From positions 1 to 64,000 of the forward strand of contig JAETNQ010000008.1 of assembly GCA_021772075.1 (NCBI GenBank): a stretch of DNA of 64,000 nt, read 5' to 3'. Below the pieces are notes generated by a model that worked only from the letters and a program-made list of their open reading frames with translations, had not been told where the DNA came from and did no database searches. Origin of the DNA: Lachnospiraceae bacterium. GTDB taxonomy: Bacteria; Bacillota; Clostridia; Lachnospirales; Lachnospiraceae. Numbering within the stretch: the first letter of the stretch is position 1; each line of letters begins with the position of its first letter. Positions 53,099 through 61,817 of this stretch are shown piece after piece. The position numbers and the translations under genes were made by a program.

Positions 53099-54205
53099 AT
53101 GTTAGTAGGACAGCCAAAATTATTGAAGGAAGTAAATCGGGACATTATAAAGGATATGATTTTTGAAGAAGGTCCCATAACAAAACCGGAATTGGCAAAA
53201 GTCTCCAATTTGAGTTTGCCGACGGTAAACAAAATTGTAGACGGGCTGGAAAGCGATGGGGTTATCAGGCAGGATGGAATTAGCGGAAGCAGTTCAGGAA
53301 AGAAAGCGAAGCGATATGTTGCGAATGAAAAAGCAGGGAATATTATTATTCTTTATTATCTGAACGGAGTCTTCCGTTCCTGCCTGGTCAATGCGGTCGG
53401 AAATAAAATCTATGAACGGCAGGCGGAGGTGAATTGTGAAACGGGAGAACTGGCATTGGAATCCGCGTACGGGGCGATCGACGAATTGATGCGGATATCG
53501 GAGGCGGAGATCAGGGCGGTCGGATTTGGCGTTCCCGGCGTTGTCAAAAGCGACAAGCGCATTACGAATATTTCGGCGATACCGGGCTGGACGAATTGGA
53601 AGCTGGAAGAGATTGTGTCTGAAAGGTATAAGATTCCTGTTTTTGTGGAAAATGATGTAAAGCTGACTACCGTAGGTTATTACCATACGTTCGGGCAAAA
53701 GGATGGTTATTTGAAAGAGCCGTGCCGCGATATGGTGTATATCTATATCGGGAAGGGGATCGGCTCGGGGATCATTATCAATGGAAGCCTTCATAAGGGG
53801 TTCAGCAGCTTTGCCGGTGAATTCGGATATCTTGCCCCTTTTGAGGAAATGGAAAAAAAGGATTATGCGCAGGGAGGAGGATGGCTGGAAGATAAAATAC
53901 AATATTTTCTTTCCCAAAATGAAAATGGGAGCCAGGCGGATGAAAAGTATATGCATTATATAGCCGCCAGCATAGTAGGGTATATCGTAACATTGAACCC
54001 GGAGGTTTTGGTCCTCCAGGGAAAAGGGCTGGACGAAGACAAAATATCCGTGTTAAAGGAGGAGATAAAAAGATATATACCGGAAGAAAGCCTTCCCGGT
54101 TTTTATATCAATGAAGATGAGGAATGCGGTATCAACGGATTGATCAATTTTTGCATGGCGAATTTGTCAACGACGAAACAATTTGTTCTGAAAAGCGGAG
54201 TATGA
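53099..54205 (+). CDS. ROK-family transcriptional repressor
   Basis: A protein of 368 residues. An N-terminal winged helix (ITKPELAKVSNLSLPTVNKIVDGLESDGVI) is followed by a ROK domain with GFGVPGVV, FVENDVKL, YIYIGKGIGSGIIINGSLHKG and FAGEFGYLAP. The usual zinc-binding cysteines of sugar-kinase ROKs (CxCGxxGC) are absent, as the region reads QGGGWLEDK. It probably senses the sugar or sugar phosphate handled by the operon. ATG 53099 follows AGAGGG; the track start 53078 lies in the operator. The kinase gene is 40 nt downstream. Confidence 0.85.
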   Translation: MLVGQPKLLKEVNRDIIKDMIFEEGPITKPELAKVSNLSLPTVNKIVDGLESDGVIRQDGISGSSSGKKAKRYVANEKAGNIIILYYLNGVFRSCLVNAVGNKIYERQAEVNCETGELALESAYGAIDELMRISEAEIRAVGFGVPGVVKSDKRITNISAIPGWTNWKLEEIVSERYKIPVFVENDVKLTTVGYYHTFGQKDGYLKEPCRDMVYIYIGKGIGSGIIINGSLHKGFSSFAGEFGYLAPFEEMEKKDYAQGGGWLEDKIQYFLSQNENGSQADEKYMHYIAASIVGYIVTLNPEVLVLQGKGLDEDKISVLKEEIKRYIPEESLPGFYINEDEECGINGLINFCMANLSTTKQFVLKSGV

Positions 54206-54245
54206 CAAAATTTCGGGAAATATTGTCAGGAAAGGAGGCAGAAAC

Positions 54246-55193
54246 ATGTCGGAGGGGAGATATCTGTTTTCCGTTGACGGAGGAGGCACCAAGACAGAAT
54301 ATTGTGTTTATGATGTGGATCTGCACAAAATGGAAAGTTTTCGTTTCGGAAGCACAAATTATAAGAACATAGGATTAAAGGAAGCGACTGCTAATTTAAA
54401 AAATTCTTTCCGCACTATTTGTGATTCCTTGAATATCGGGCCGCAGGAAATACGCGGAATGGTGGTGGGGGTTTCGGGATGCGATACAGAGAGCGATTAC
54501 GCAGTATACCAGTCCATTGTGAAGCATATGGGGCTGGATCTGAAAAAGGTGTATATTTGCAATGATTCCGAGCTGGTATTCCTGTCGGTGGCGGACAAGC
54601 CGGGCATATGCGTAGTATCCGGTACGGGTTCTATCGCTGTAGGCTTTGATAAAGAGGGGAAAACATATCGCTGCGGGGGATGGGGAAGGCCGTTGAGCGA
54701 TCTGGGATCGGGTTACTGGATCGGGGAACAGATGCTGAAAAAATGGATTAAATACTGTGACGGGCAAGAGCCTTATGACGAGATATTCCGAACGCTGGAG
54801 GGATTCTATCATTTTGAGGAAGCGGAGGAACTGCCATATTATATTGCAGCATTGAGCCAGAGGGATATTACTGCGGCCGCGCATTTGATCTGCGACGGGG
54901 CGGACAGGGGGAACAGCCTTTGCGGACAGGTGCTTTCCGAAGCGGCGGGGGAAGCGGCGGATATAGCGGCTGCGGTGTATAAAAAAATACATCTGGAAAA
55001 GCAGGAAAAAATCCATATAGTCTTATCGGGCAGTATTTTTAAAGGGGATTTTTACAGGCAGGAGTTCCAGGGGATATTCCAGGAGAGGACGGGGCATATG
55101 GATATCCAATATATTTTGCTGGATAAAAGCCCTGCCCAGGCGGGTATTCGGCTGGCAGACGATATATTTGGCACAAATTCATTCAATAAGTAA
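54246..55193 (+). CDS. BadF/BcrA/GlcNAc-type kinase
   Basis: ASKHA-fold kinase of 315 residues. Phosphate 1 loop FSVDGGGTKTEYCVYD, then VSGCDTESD, phosphate 2 VVSGTGSIAVGF with GGWGRPLSDLGSGYWIG, and the adenosine motif VLSGSIFKGDFY. Mammalian N-acetylglucosamine kinase and the 2-hydroxyacyl-CoA dehydratase activators share this fold. In a sugar-transport operon without dehydratase genes, a sugar or amino-sugar kinase is the better reading. AAAGGAGG-type ribosome binding site. It is followed 11 nt later by the binding-protein gene. Confidence 0.8.
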   Translation: MSEGRYLFSVDGGGTKTEYCVYDVDLHKMESFRFGSTNYKNIGLKEATANLKNSFRTICDSLNIGPQEIRGMVVGVSGCDTESDYAVYQSIVKHMGLDLKKVYICNDSELVFLSVADKPGICVVSGTGSIAVGFDKEGKTYRCGGWGRPLSDLGSGYWIGEQMLKKWIKYCDGQEPYDEIFRTLEGFYHFEEAEELPYYIAALSQRDITAAAHLICDGADRGNSLCGQVLSEAAGEAADIAAAVYKKIHLEKQEKIHIVLSGSIFKGDFYRQEFQGIFQERTGHMDIQYILLDKSPAQAGIRLADDIFGTNSFNK

Positions 55194-55204
55194 GGAGGGT
55201 TACT

Positions 55205-56404
55205 ATGAAAAGGTTTATGGGAGCGTTATTGGCAGTGTTATTAGGAATTGGCATGATCGGCTGCGGGGCAGAAGGACAGACGGCGGAAAATGCGGCAGGA
55301 ACGGAGGCGGTATCGGAAGAACCGGGCGTGAATGCGGAAACGGATGAGGCCGGAAATGCCGGAGGGCAGTGGCTGTCGGTAATACCAGGATATGGGAACG
55401 AAGCAGGGGAATATGCGAAGGGACCTAACGGAGAGGAGGCTGTGCCGACGACGGATATCAGCCTGACAGAAGAGCAGTATGCGCAGATCAGGGAGAAAGG
55501 GCTAAAGGCGGCGATGATCTGGGCAGGGGCGAGCGAATGGTATAATGCGATGACGGATGGCGCGAAAGCGGAATTTGAAAAAATGGGGATTGAAATAGTG
55601 GCTACGTCGGATGCGCAGTTTGATCCTTCGAAACAGGCGACGGATATCGAGACATCCATGGCATTAAAGCCGGATATTATACTGTCCCTGCCTGTCGATC
55701 CCGTTTCCGGCACGAGAGCGTTTTCTCCAGCCGTGGATGCAGGAGTCAAGATCGTATTCGCGGATAATGGCGTGGATGGGTATAAAGCGGGAGAGCAATA
55801 TGTAAGTATCGTAACCGGGGACCAGTATGGAATGGGCCGCGCGGCAGCTAAATTAATGGCAGAAGCTGTTGGAGGAAAAGGCAGGATCGGCATTATTTAT
55901 TATGATGTGGATTATCTTGTGACGAATAACCGGGATAATGAATTCGTCAGAACGATTGTCAATGATTATCCTGATATTGAAATCGTGGCAATGTCCGGTT
56001 TTTCAGCAGAAAATGCCACAGGGGAAGTCGCTTCAGCGATGATGACCCAGAACCCGGATTTAAACGGTATTTATGTATCTTGGGACGTGGCGGCGGAACC
56101 GGTGGTTTCCGAACTGAGAGCCGGCGGCTATAAAGACTGTAAAGTCGTTACGATGGATCTTGGAGGAAATAATGACCTGGACATGGCGCAGGGCGGCAAT
56201 GTATATGGAAAAGTAGCGGATATGCCTTTCCAGATCGGGGAGACTATGGCGAAATTGGCGGCGCTCAGCATACTGGGAGAGGATGCTCCGGCTTATGTGG
56301 TAAGCGAAACCGTATCCATGACGAGAGATAATATGGTGGAAGCGTGGAACCAATCGTTAAACAAAGATCCGGATTCCAGTGTATTAGAGATATTAGGAAA
56401 ATAA
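55205..56404 (+). CDS. Sugar ABC transporter substrate-binding lipoprotein
   Basis: A protein of 399 residues. Lipoprotein signal MKRFMGALLAVLLGIGMIGCG with the lipobox cysteine, a low-complexity acidic linker, then a type I periplasmic-binding fold (AMIWAGASEWYNAMTDGAKAEFEKMGIEIVATSDAQFD). It resembles the ribose/galactose group (Peripla_BP_4). The substrate is not deducible. It works with the permease at 56431 and the ATPase at 58607. Confidence 0.88.
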   Translation: MKRFMGALLAVLLGIGMIGCGAEGQTAENAAGTEAVSEEPGVNAETDEAGNAGGQWLSVIPGYGNEAGEYAKGPNGEEAVPTTDISLTEEQYAQIREKGLKAAMIWAGASEWYNAMTDGAKAEFEKMGIEIVATSDAQFDPSKQATDIETSMALKPDIILSLPVDPVSGTRAFSPAVDAGVKIVFADNGVDGYKAGEQYVSIVTGDQYGMGRAAAKLMAEAVGGKGRIGIIYYDVDYLVTNNRDNEFVRTIVNDYPDIEIVAMSGFSAENATGEVASAMMTQNPDLNGIYVSWDVAAEPVVSELRAGGYKDCKVVTMDLGGNNDLDMAQGGNVYGKVADMPFQIGETMAKLAALSILGEDAPAYVVSETVSMTRDNMVEAWNQSLNKDPDSSVLEILGK

Positions 56405-56430
56405 TCAGATGATGAAGGGCGGCATAGGAG

Positions 56431-57369
56431 ATGGCAAAGAAATTCGATTATAAAAAATATATTGTTTACATCAGCTTTGTAATTGTATTGGTGGTTTTTT
56501 CGATTCTTCTCAGGGATAAGGGATTTTTGTCCTATGGGAATATGATGAATATATTGAGGCAGACGGCAATGATATCGGTAGCTGCCGTGGGAATGACTTT
56601 TGCCATATCTGCCGGCCTGATCGATCTTTCAACGGGGGCGGTGGTTGCTATATCGGCGCTTGTTACTGCCCTGGCGCTCAGAGTGACAGGGTGGTTCCCG
56701 GCGGTGCTGGCCGGAATGCTGGCAGGGCTTGCCTGTGGTTTCTTTAACGGGCTGATTGTGGCGAAGGTAAGAATACCGGCATTTTTGGTTACGCTGGGAA
56801 CAAGCAGCGTCTATGCCGGCATAGCGAGGACGATAACGAACCTGGAGGCGGTTCCGATCACAAATGCAAGATTTAACTTTGTATTCGGCGCGGGGGATAT
56901 CGGTCCCATTTCCACACTGTTTTTATGGACGATCGTCATTATGATACTGGGGCATATCCTTTATAGGAAAACGCCTTTTGGCAGAGCGGTTCTTGCAGTA
57001 GGCGGAAATGAAGTGGCGGCCAGGTACTCCGGGATCAAAGTGGAGAAGATCAAGCTTTGGGCGATGACGATTTGCGGAATGACGGCCGCATTTGCAGGAA
57101 TTTTATATGCAGGAAGGCTCAATGGAGCAAGATATACGCTGGGAGAAAATGATAATATGTCGGTTATTGCCGCCGTAGTGATCGGGGGAACCAGTTTTTC
57201 GGGAGGAAAAGGGACGATTGTTGGAACGATCATCGGGTCTATTGTCATCGGCATGCTGAATAACGGGCTGCTTTTGATGGGGCTGTCCGTGTCGGAACAG
57301 ATGATGGCCAGAGGGCTGATTATTATTCTGGCGGTATCGTTAAGCTTGAGAGAAAAGATTGAAAATTAA
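56431..57369 (+). CDS. Ribose-type ABC transporter permease
   Basis: Integral membrane protein of 312 residues, RbsC family, with about eight or more hydrophobic segments. Family motifs are AISAGLIDLSTGAVVAISA, GLIVAKVRIPAFLVTLGT and VIGGTSFSGGKGTIVGTIIGSIVIGMLNNGL. It is the only permease gene of the operon, so it probably works as a homodimer. Confidence 0.92.
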   Translation: MAKKFDYKKYIVYISFVIVLVVFSILLRDKGFLSYGNMMNILRQTAMISVAAVGMTFAISAGLIDLSTGAVVAISALVTALALRVTGWFPAVLAGMLAGLACGFFNGLIVAKVRIPAFLVTLGTSSVYAGIARTITNLEAVPITNARFNFVFGAGDIGPISTLFLWTIVIMILGHILYRKTPFGRAVLAVGGNEVAARYSGIKVEKIKLWAMTICGMTAAFAGILYAGRLNGARYTLGENDNMSVIAAVVIGGTSFSGGKGTIVGTIIGSIVIGMLNNGLLLMGLSVSEQMMARGLIIILAVSLSLREKIEN

Positions 57370-57407
57370 AATTTCCGTCCAAAAGCGGGGAGCAGGAGGA
57401 AAGGCAT

Positions 57408-58613
57408 ATGTTTTTAAAACAGATAGCAAAAAGAAACCCGAAATTGATTCAAGCAGCGGTGGAACTGCATCAGAAAGGGCTGATTCCATCCAATAGTTAT
57501 CTTCTGGATCTCGATGTAATCTTCCATAATGCAAAGCTTATGGCGGAGGAAGGCAGGAAATATGGTTTGAAGGTATTCGCCATGACCAAACAGATCGGAA
57601 GAAATCCAGCCGCCATCAAGGTAATGATGGAAGCAGGGATAGACGCAGGGGTCTGCGTGGATATGAACGATGCCAGGCCGGTTTACCAGGCTGGTATGAA
57701 AATCGGCCATTTGGGCCATCTGGTACAGGTGCCTGTGAAGGAAACGGAAGCGGCGCTGAAGATGCGCCCGATGTATTGGACGGTATACAACTTGGAAAAA
57801 GCAGAGGCGGTATCGGAAGCAATGCAGCGTTCCGGAATACAGCATATACAGAATATGATGGCAAGGATATATGGGGAAGGAGATTCCTTTTACCACGGGC
57901 ATGAGGCCGGATTCAGCATTGGCAGCATCCTGGAAACGGCAAAGAGGATCGGGGAAATGAAAGGGCTTCGCTTTGCAGGGATTTCCACGTTTCCTGCGCA
58001 GCTTTATAATACCTTGGCAAAACGGGTGGAACCCACCCATAATTACGGCACATTGATAGAAACCGCCGACCGGCTCAGAAAAAGCGGATATCCCGATCTG
58101 GAAGTAAATGCGCCTGGGACGACCTCCAGCCATATTTTTCAAAGGCTTGCCGCTGACGGAGTGACGCAGGCGGAACCGGGGCATGGCCTGACCGGAACGA
58201 CTCCGATTCATGCGTATGAAGAGCTGCCGGAACTGCCGGGTTATGTTTATGTATCGGAAGTATCGCATTGCTATGGAGGAAAACCTTACTGTTATGGAGG
58301 AGGCATGTATATCGATCCGGTATTCGATCCATACGAGGTAAAGGCTTGTGTGGGACGGGAAGGGGATGCGGCTCTCCGTAACCGGATCATCTGCGAGATG
58401 CCTGATGCCAAGGCGATCGATTATTATGGCATTTTGCAGCCGGAAAAAGGGCAGAAAGCGGAAGTCGGGGACACGGTTGTGTTTGGCTTCCGGGCGCAAA
58501 TGTTTGTGACAAGAGCCTATGTGGCAGCGGTGAGCGGCATTTCGCAAGGCAGGCCGAAAGTAGAAGGAATCTTCTTTACGGACGGACGGAAGGTGGGGTG
58601 GCCGGAATGGTAG
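57408..58613 (+). CDS. YhfX-like PLP-dependent racemase-family enzyme
   Basis: A protein of 401 residues with an alanine-racemase-like fold-type III barrel. The likely PLP lysine is in VFAMTKQIGRNP, with later motifs GISTFPAQLY, EVNAPGTTSS and AEPGHGLTGTTPIHAYEELP, matching YhfX-type proteins. Its reaction is unknown. It lies between the permease and ATPase genes and overlaps the latter by 7 nt, so it belongs to the pathway for the imported compound. This suggests that the substrate contains, or is converted to, an amino acid or amino sugar. Confidence 0.75.
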   Translation: MFLKQIAKRNPKLIQAAVELHQKGLIPSNSYLLDLDVIFHNAKLMAEEGRKYGLKVFAMTKQIGRNPAAIKVMMEAGIDAGVCVDMNDARPVYQAGMKIGHLGHLVQVPVKETEAALKMRPMYWTVYNLEKAEAVSEAMQRSGIQHIQNMMARIYGEGDSFYHGHEAGFSIGSILETAKRIGEMKGLRFAGISTFPAQLYNTLAKRVEPTHNYGTLIETADRLRKSGYPDLEVNAPGTTSSHIFQRLAADGVTQAEPGHGLTGTTPIHAYEELPELPGYVYVSEVSHCYGGKPYCYGGGMYIDPVFDPYEVKACVGREGDAALRNRIICEMPDAKAIDYYGILQPEKGQKAEVGDTVVFGFRAQMFVTRAYVAAVSGISQGRPKVEGIFFTDGRKVGWPEW

Positions 58614-60115
58614 ACGAAAAAGGTTATGCGCTTTTGCTGAAAGATATACACAAATCTTTTTTTCAAAATGAAGTCTTGAAAGGGATTACCTTCGGGATCC
58701 GAAAAGGAGAGGTTCTTGGGCTTCTCGGCTCCAACGGCGCGGGAAAATCTACTTTGATGAAGATCGTTGCGGGCGTGTACCGGCTGGATCAGGGGCATAT
58801 TTATATGGACGGAAGGGAAGTATCCATAAAAAATGCTGCCGATGCCTCTGCTTGTGGAATTGCAATGGTTTACCAGGAGTTTTCCTTAATTCCCACCATG
58901 ACAGTGGGGGAAAATCTCTTTTTGAACAGGGAGAAAAAGAAAGCCGGCCTGATTGACGATAAAAAATGCCGGGCGATGGCAAAAAAAGCTTTTGAAGAAT
59001 TCGGGATTGATGTGGATCCCGATGAATATGTGGAAAATCTGTCCATTGGGAACCAGCAGCTGGTTGAAATCGTAAAAGCGTTGATGCACAAGCCTTCCGT
59101 CCTGGTATTGGATGAGCCGACGGCTTCCCTTACCCATAAAGAGATCCAGCTTTTGTTTGCTTTCGTGGAACGATTGAAAAAGCAAGGGATAGCGATTATT
59201 TTTATTTCTCACCATATGCAGGAAATTATTCAAATATGCGACAGGGCCGTAGTGCTGCGAAACGGCATGGTCGAGATGGATCAGTCCACTTCGGGCTTAA
59301 GCGTAGGGGCCATGGTGGAGGCGATGATCGGCAAAAAACTGAACCAGAAATATCTGCAGCCGGGCAGCCCCGTCAATTATGAAAAACCGGTTCTCCGGGT
59401 GGAACATGTGTCATGGTCGGATAAGGTAAAGGATATAAGTTTTGAAGTATATCCGGGGGAGATCGTAGGGATAGCCGGATTGCTTGGAAGCGGCAGGACA
59501 GAGCTGGCAAAATGCATTTATGGGTTGATCAAACCGGACGAAGGAAAGGTTTTCCTGGATTCCGGGGAAGTTCCGACGGGAAAGCCATGGATGTCCATTG
59601 CAAAAGGGATTTCTTTCGTGCCGGAAAACAGGCGAAAGAGCGGGATTGTAGGAATTCATTCGATTCAATACAATATGCTGATGCCTATATGGAAACGAAT
59701 GACAAAAAGGTTTTTGATCGATGAGAAAAAATGTGCGGAAGATGCCGAAGCCATGAGGGAGAAACTACAGCTGAAGTGTACGGGCATTGAACAGGAGGTG
59801 CAATATCTTTCAGGAGGCAACCAGCAAAAAGCGGTGTTCGCGAAAAGCCTTTTGATTCAACCGAAAATGCTGCTTCTTGACGATCCGACGGTGGGCATCG
59901 ATGTGGAAGCGAAAGCGGCGATCGCCCGCCTGATAAGGAGCATTGCCGACGAGAATAACGGAGTGCTGCTGATCTCTTCCGAGATGGAGGAATTGGAACG
60001 GCTCTGCGACCGCGTGCTGATTCTGTCAAAAGGAGAAATAAAAAAAGAACTGTGCAGGAATAAGGGAGATGAGATCACAGAAGCCGTGCTGGCGGAAGCG
60101 ATCCAGACGGCATAG
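58607..60115 (+). CDS. Ribose-type ABC transporter ATP-binding protein (two domains)
   Basis: A protein of 502 residues with two ABC cassettes, as in RbsA/MglA. First cassette: Walker A GSNGAGKST, signature LSIGNQQ, Walker B VLVLDEPTASLT. Second cassette: degenerate Walker A LLGSGRTE, signature LSGGNQQK, Walker B LLLDDPTVGID. ATG 58607 overlaps the YhfX-like gene; the track start 58598 is a GTG. No clear terminator follows; the gap to 60241 has a TATAAT (60194-60199) with a weak -35 that may start the next gene. Confidence 0.9.
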   Translation: MVDEKGYALLLKDIHKSFFQNEVLKGITFGIRKGEVLGLLGSNGAGKSTLMKIVAGVYRLDQGHIYMDGREVSIKNAADASACGIAMVYQEFSLIPTMTVGENLFLNREKKKAGLIDDKKCRAMAKKAFEEFGIDVDPDEYVENLSIGNQQLVEIVKALMHKPSVLVLDEPTASLTHKEIQLLFAFVERLKKQGIAIIFISHHMQEIIQICDRAVVLRNGMVEMDQSTSGLSVGAMVEAMIGKKLNQKYLQPGSPVNYEKPVLRVEHVSWSDKVKDISFEVYPGEIVGIAGLLGSGRTELAKCIYGLIKPDEGKVFLDSGEVPTGKPWMSIAKGISFVPENRRKSGIVGIHSIQYNMLMPIWKRMTKRFLIDEKKCAEDAEAMREKLQLKCTGIEQEVQYLSGGNQQKAVFAKSLLIQPKMLLLDDPTVGIDVEAKAAIARLIRSIADENNGVLLISSEMEELERLCDRVLILSKGEIKKELCRNKGDEITEAVLAEAIQTA

Positions 60116-60240
60116 AGGAATTCAGAAAAAGAAAAGAATCAAAAAAATAAAAAATATTTGGAAATAGCAGTGTTCAACTTGGCCGGAATGTTGTATAATT
60201 AATTATAATTATGGATTGTACAGAAAGCTGAGGTGATGGG

Positions 60241-61185
60241 ATGAAAATGCTGCGGAAATTAAAGGAAAAAGCCATGGCGGCAGGTGTATTGGTTCTGGTG
60301 GGCGCTATATGGGGAGGAATGCCGGTTTCGGCGGCAGAAGTGCCGGTGAAACCGGAACTAAAAGATCCAGTTCAGAATGAAGGCAATGCATTGGAAGATG
60401 AAGAAAAGGAAAACGAAGAAGCAGGAAGTGAAGAACCCGGAAATGAAGCCATCGAAAAAACAGAAGATGAAAACGATGAGGACATGAAAGAGCCGGAACA
60501 GAAAACGGAAGAGGAACCGGCGGCGGAAGCAGAAGCCGAAGAACCGGATGCGGATGCAGAAGCGGAAATGGAAGCGGAGGAAGAGGAACCTGTAACGGTG
60601 GATCCGGATCAGTTTCAGACCGTCAACTTTGCAGATGGAATATTGACCGATTGGCAGCAAGTGCTGGAAGCTTTGCGCGGACTGACGCCGGAAATGATCG
60701 CGGGGGCGGATGCCGGAGGCGGTGTCTTGATGTTGCAGCTGCAGAATGTGGAGAGCATTCCTGCGGAATTAAAGGACTGCGTGTCATCCAATGATTCCGG
60801 GTATGTGGAGATCGTGCATTGCGGCTTGGGGCCGGGCGTATCCCTCGTGCTGAACGGAGCGTCCGATATGAGCGGCTTTCAGGGAATCAGCAACACAAGG
60901 GTATCGATCAGCAGCGAAAGAAGAGGGAAGAAAAGCGTAGCAACTACGGTGCGGTTTGAATCCCATGAAGATATCGGAGCGGTAGCCAGCCTTCAGGTGA
61001 ATCTGCCGGAATGCAGCAAAGGAACGAAGGTATCCGTCTATGCGGAAACGGTGGCAATGGACGAAGAGGGAAACGTAACGGTCGGGGAGAACGTCTGCAT
61101 AGGGACGACAAAGGCAGGAGAGAACGGCAATGTAGAGATTCCTATCCAGGCTACGGCGAATTATATGTTTATATATAAGGAATAG
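60241..61185 (+). CDS. Secreted acidic-linker protein of unknown function
   Basis: A protein of 314 residues. Signal peptide with likely cleavage after GGMPVSAA, then a ~90-residue Glu-rich low-complexity linker (EEEPAAEAEAEEPDADAEAEM), then a ~190-residue beta-rich domain containing ADGILTDWQQVLEALRGLTPEMI and LVLNGASDMSGFQG. No anchor or catalytic motif is recognised. GAGGTGATGGG lies before the ATG. It is followed by structured element A2 and a terminator. Confidence 0.6.
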   Translation: MKMLRKLKEKAMAAGVLVLVGAIWGGMPVSAAEVPVKPELKDPVQNEGNALEDEEKENEEAGSEEPGNEAIEKTEDENDEDMKEPEQKTEEEPAAEAEAEEPDADAEAEMEAEEEEPVTVDPDQFQTVNFADGILTDWQQVLEALRGLTPEMIAGADAGGGVLMLQLQNVESIPAELKDCVSSNDSGYVEIVHCGLGPGVSLVLNGASDMSGFQGISNTRVSISSERRGKKSVATTVRFESHEDIGAVASLQVNLPECSKGTKVSVYAETVAMDEEGNVTVGENVCIGTTKAGENGNVEIPIQATANYMFIYKE

Positions 61186-61187
61186 TA

Positions 61188-61283
61188 GCGTGAGAAGAAC
61201 TTCTAATCACTCGCAGCAATGGCTGTTTCGTGAAGAAGTTCTAAATCTCGCGCCGGAGAACGCCTGAAATACGGCGTTCTTCC
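61188..61283 (+). repeat. Structured intergenic element A, copy 2
   Basis: Same architecture as 48503-48597. Outer stem GCGTGAGA/TCTCGCGC (61188-61195 with 61246-61253, one G-U), AAA bulge, inner stem AGAACTTCT/AGAAGTTCT (61196-61204 with 61234-61242), apical CAGCAATGGCTGTTTCG, second hairpin GGAGAACGCC/GGCGTTCTTC (61255-61264 with 61273-61282) with loop TGAAATAC. Stem bases differ from copy 1 in matched pairs. Confidence 0.8.
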
Positions 61284-61293
61284 AATTGCTGCT

Positions 61294-61332
61294 AAAAGCC
61301 GGGGATGGAAATGGTTTCTTCGGCTTTTTATT
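61294..61332 (+). terminator. Terminator after the acidic secreted protein
   Basis: AAAAGCCG (61294-61301) pairs with CGGCTTTT (61321-61328); TTTATTT continues. It lies between element A2 and the ileS promoter. Confidence 0.7.
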
Positions 61333-61388
61333 TGCAAACTTGCAGGACAGGACTGTTATTTTGTTTTTGCAAGCGGCAAGCAAATATC

Positions 61389-61417
61389 TTGACACCGGAT
61401 CGGAGAGGCATTATAAT
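61389..61417 (+). promoter_or_regulatory. ileS: Consensus promoter of the ileS leader
   Basis: TTGACA (61389-61394), 17 nt, TATAAT (61412-61417): both hexamers perfect. The start would be near 61424, giving a ~290-nt leader before the terminator. Confidence 0.85.
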
Positions 61418-61423
61418 ACGGCA

Positions 61424-61715
61424 TATATAACAAGGAGAAAGACTGTGACGGAGACAGTAAGCGCTTTTTGAAATCCAAAGCGAGCCGGAGATGGTGAAAG
61501 ACCGGCGAGAGTAGGGGGCGCTGAATATCACTCCCGAGTCGCGGACTGAACTTTTGTCATGGCTGAGGTGCAAATGTGGCAAAATAGTAAGCGCCGACGG
61601 CATTCCGCCGTTAAAGGAAACCATATAACCTATAGAAATCTATGTAGGCGTATGAATGTAAACGGTGGTAACGCGGATCGACACTCCGTCCTTTTACAGG
61701 GCAGAGTGTTTTTTT
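61424..61715 (+). promoter_or_regulatory. Isoleucine T-box riboswitch
   Basis: A leader that senses uncharged tRNA-Ile and prevents termination. The specifier-loop context GCTGAATATCACTCCC offers the codon ATC (61527-61529) for isoleucine. The T-box bulge sequence AACGGTGGTAACGCGG (61661-61676) would pair with the tRNA acceptor end. The terminator is ACACTC...GAGTGT (61681-61709) followed by T7. It matches the downstream ileS gene. Confidence 0.92.
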
Positions 61716-61776
61716 ATGCGCAGCCCCATGCAGATGAAATATGTCACTGACGTGACGTATGGGGCGCGCTGCGCAT
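61716..61776 (+). repeat. Structured intergenic element B, copy 2
   Basis: It begins directly at the end of the T-box terminator's T tract, as copy 1 does at the spoVG terminator. ATGCGCAG (61716-61723) pairs with CTGCGCAT (61769-61776), CCCCAT with ATGGGG (61724-61729, 61759-61764), then unpaired GCAGATGAAATAT, and inner stem GTCAC-TGAC-GTGAC (61743-61756). The stems differ from copy 1 but pair equally well. Confidence 0.75.
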
Positions 61777-61817
61777 GGGTACCCGGCGGGCAGGAAAAAA
61801 TAGAAAGGATGAAAAGC

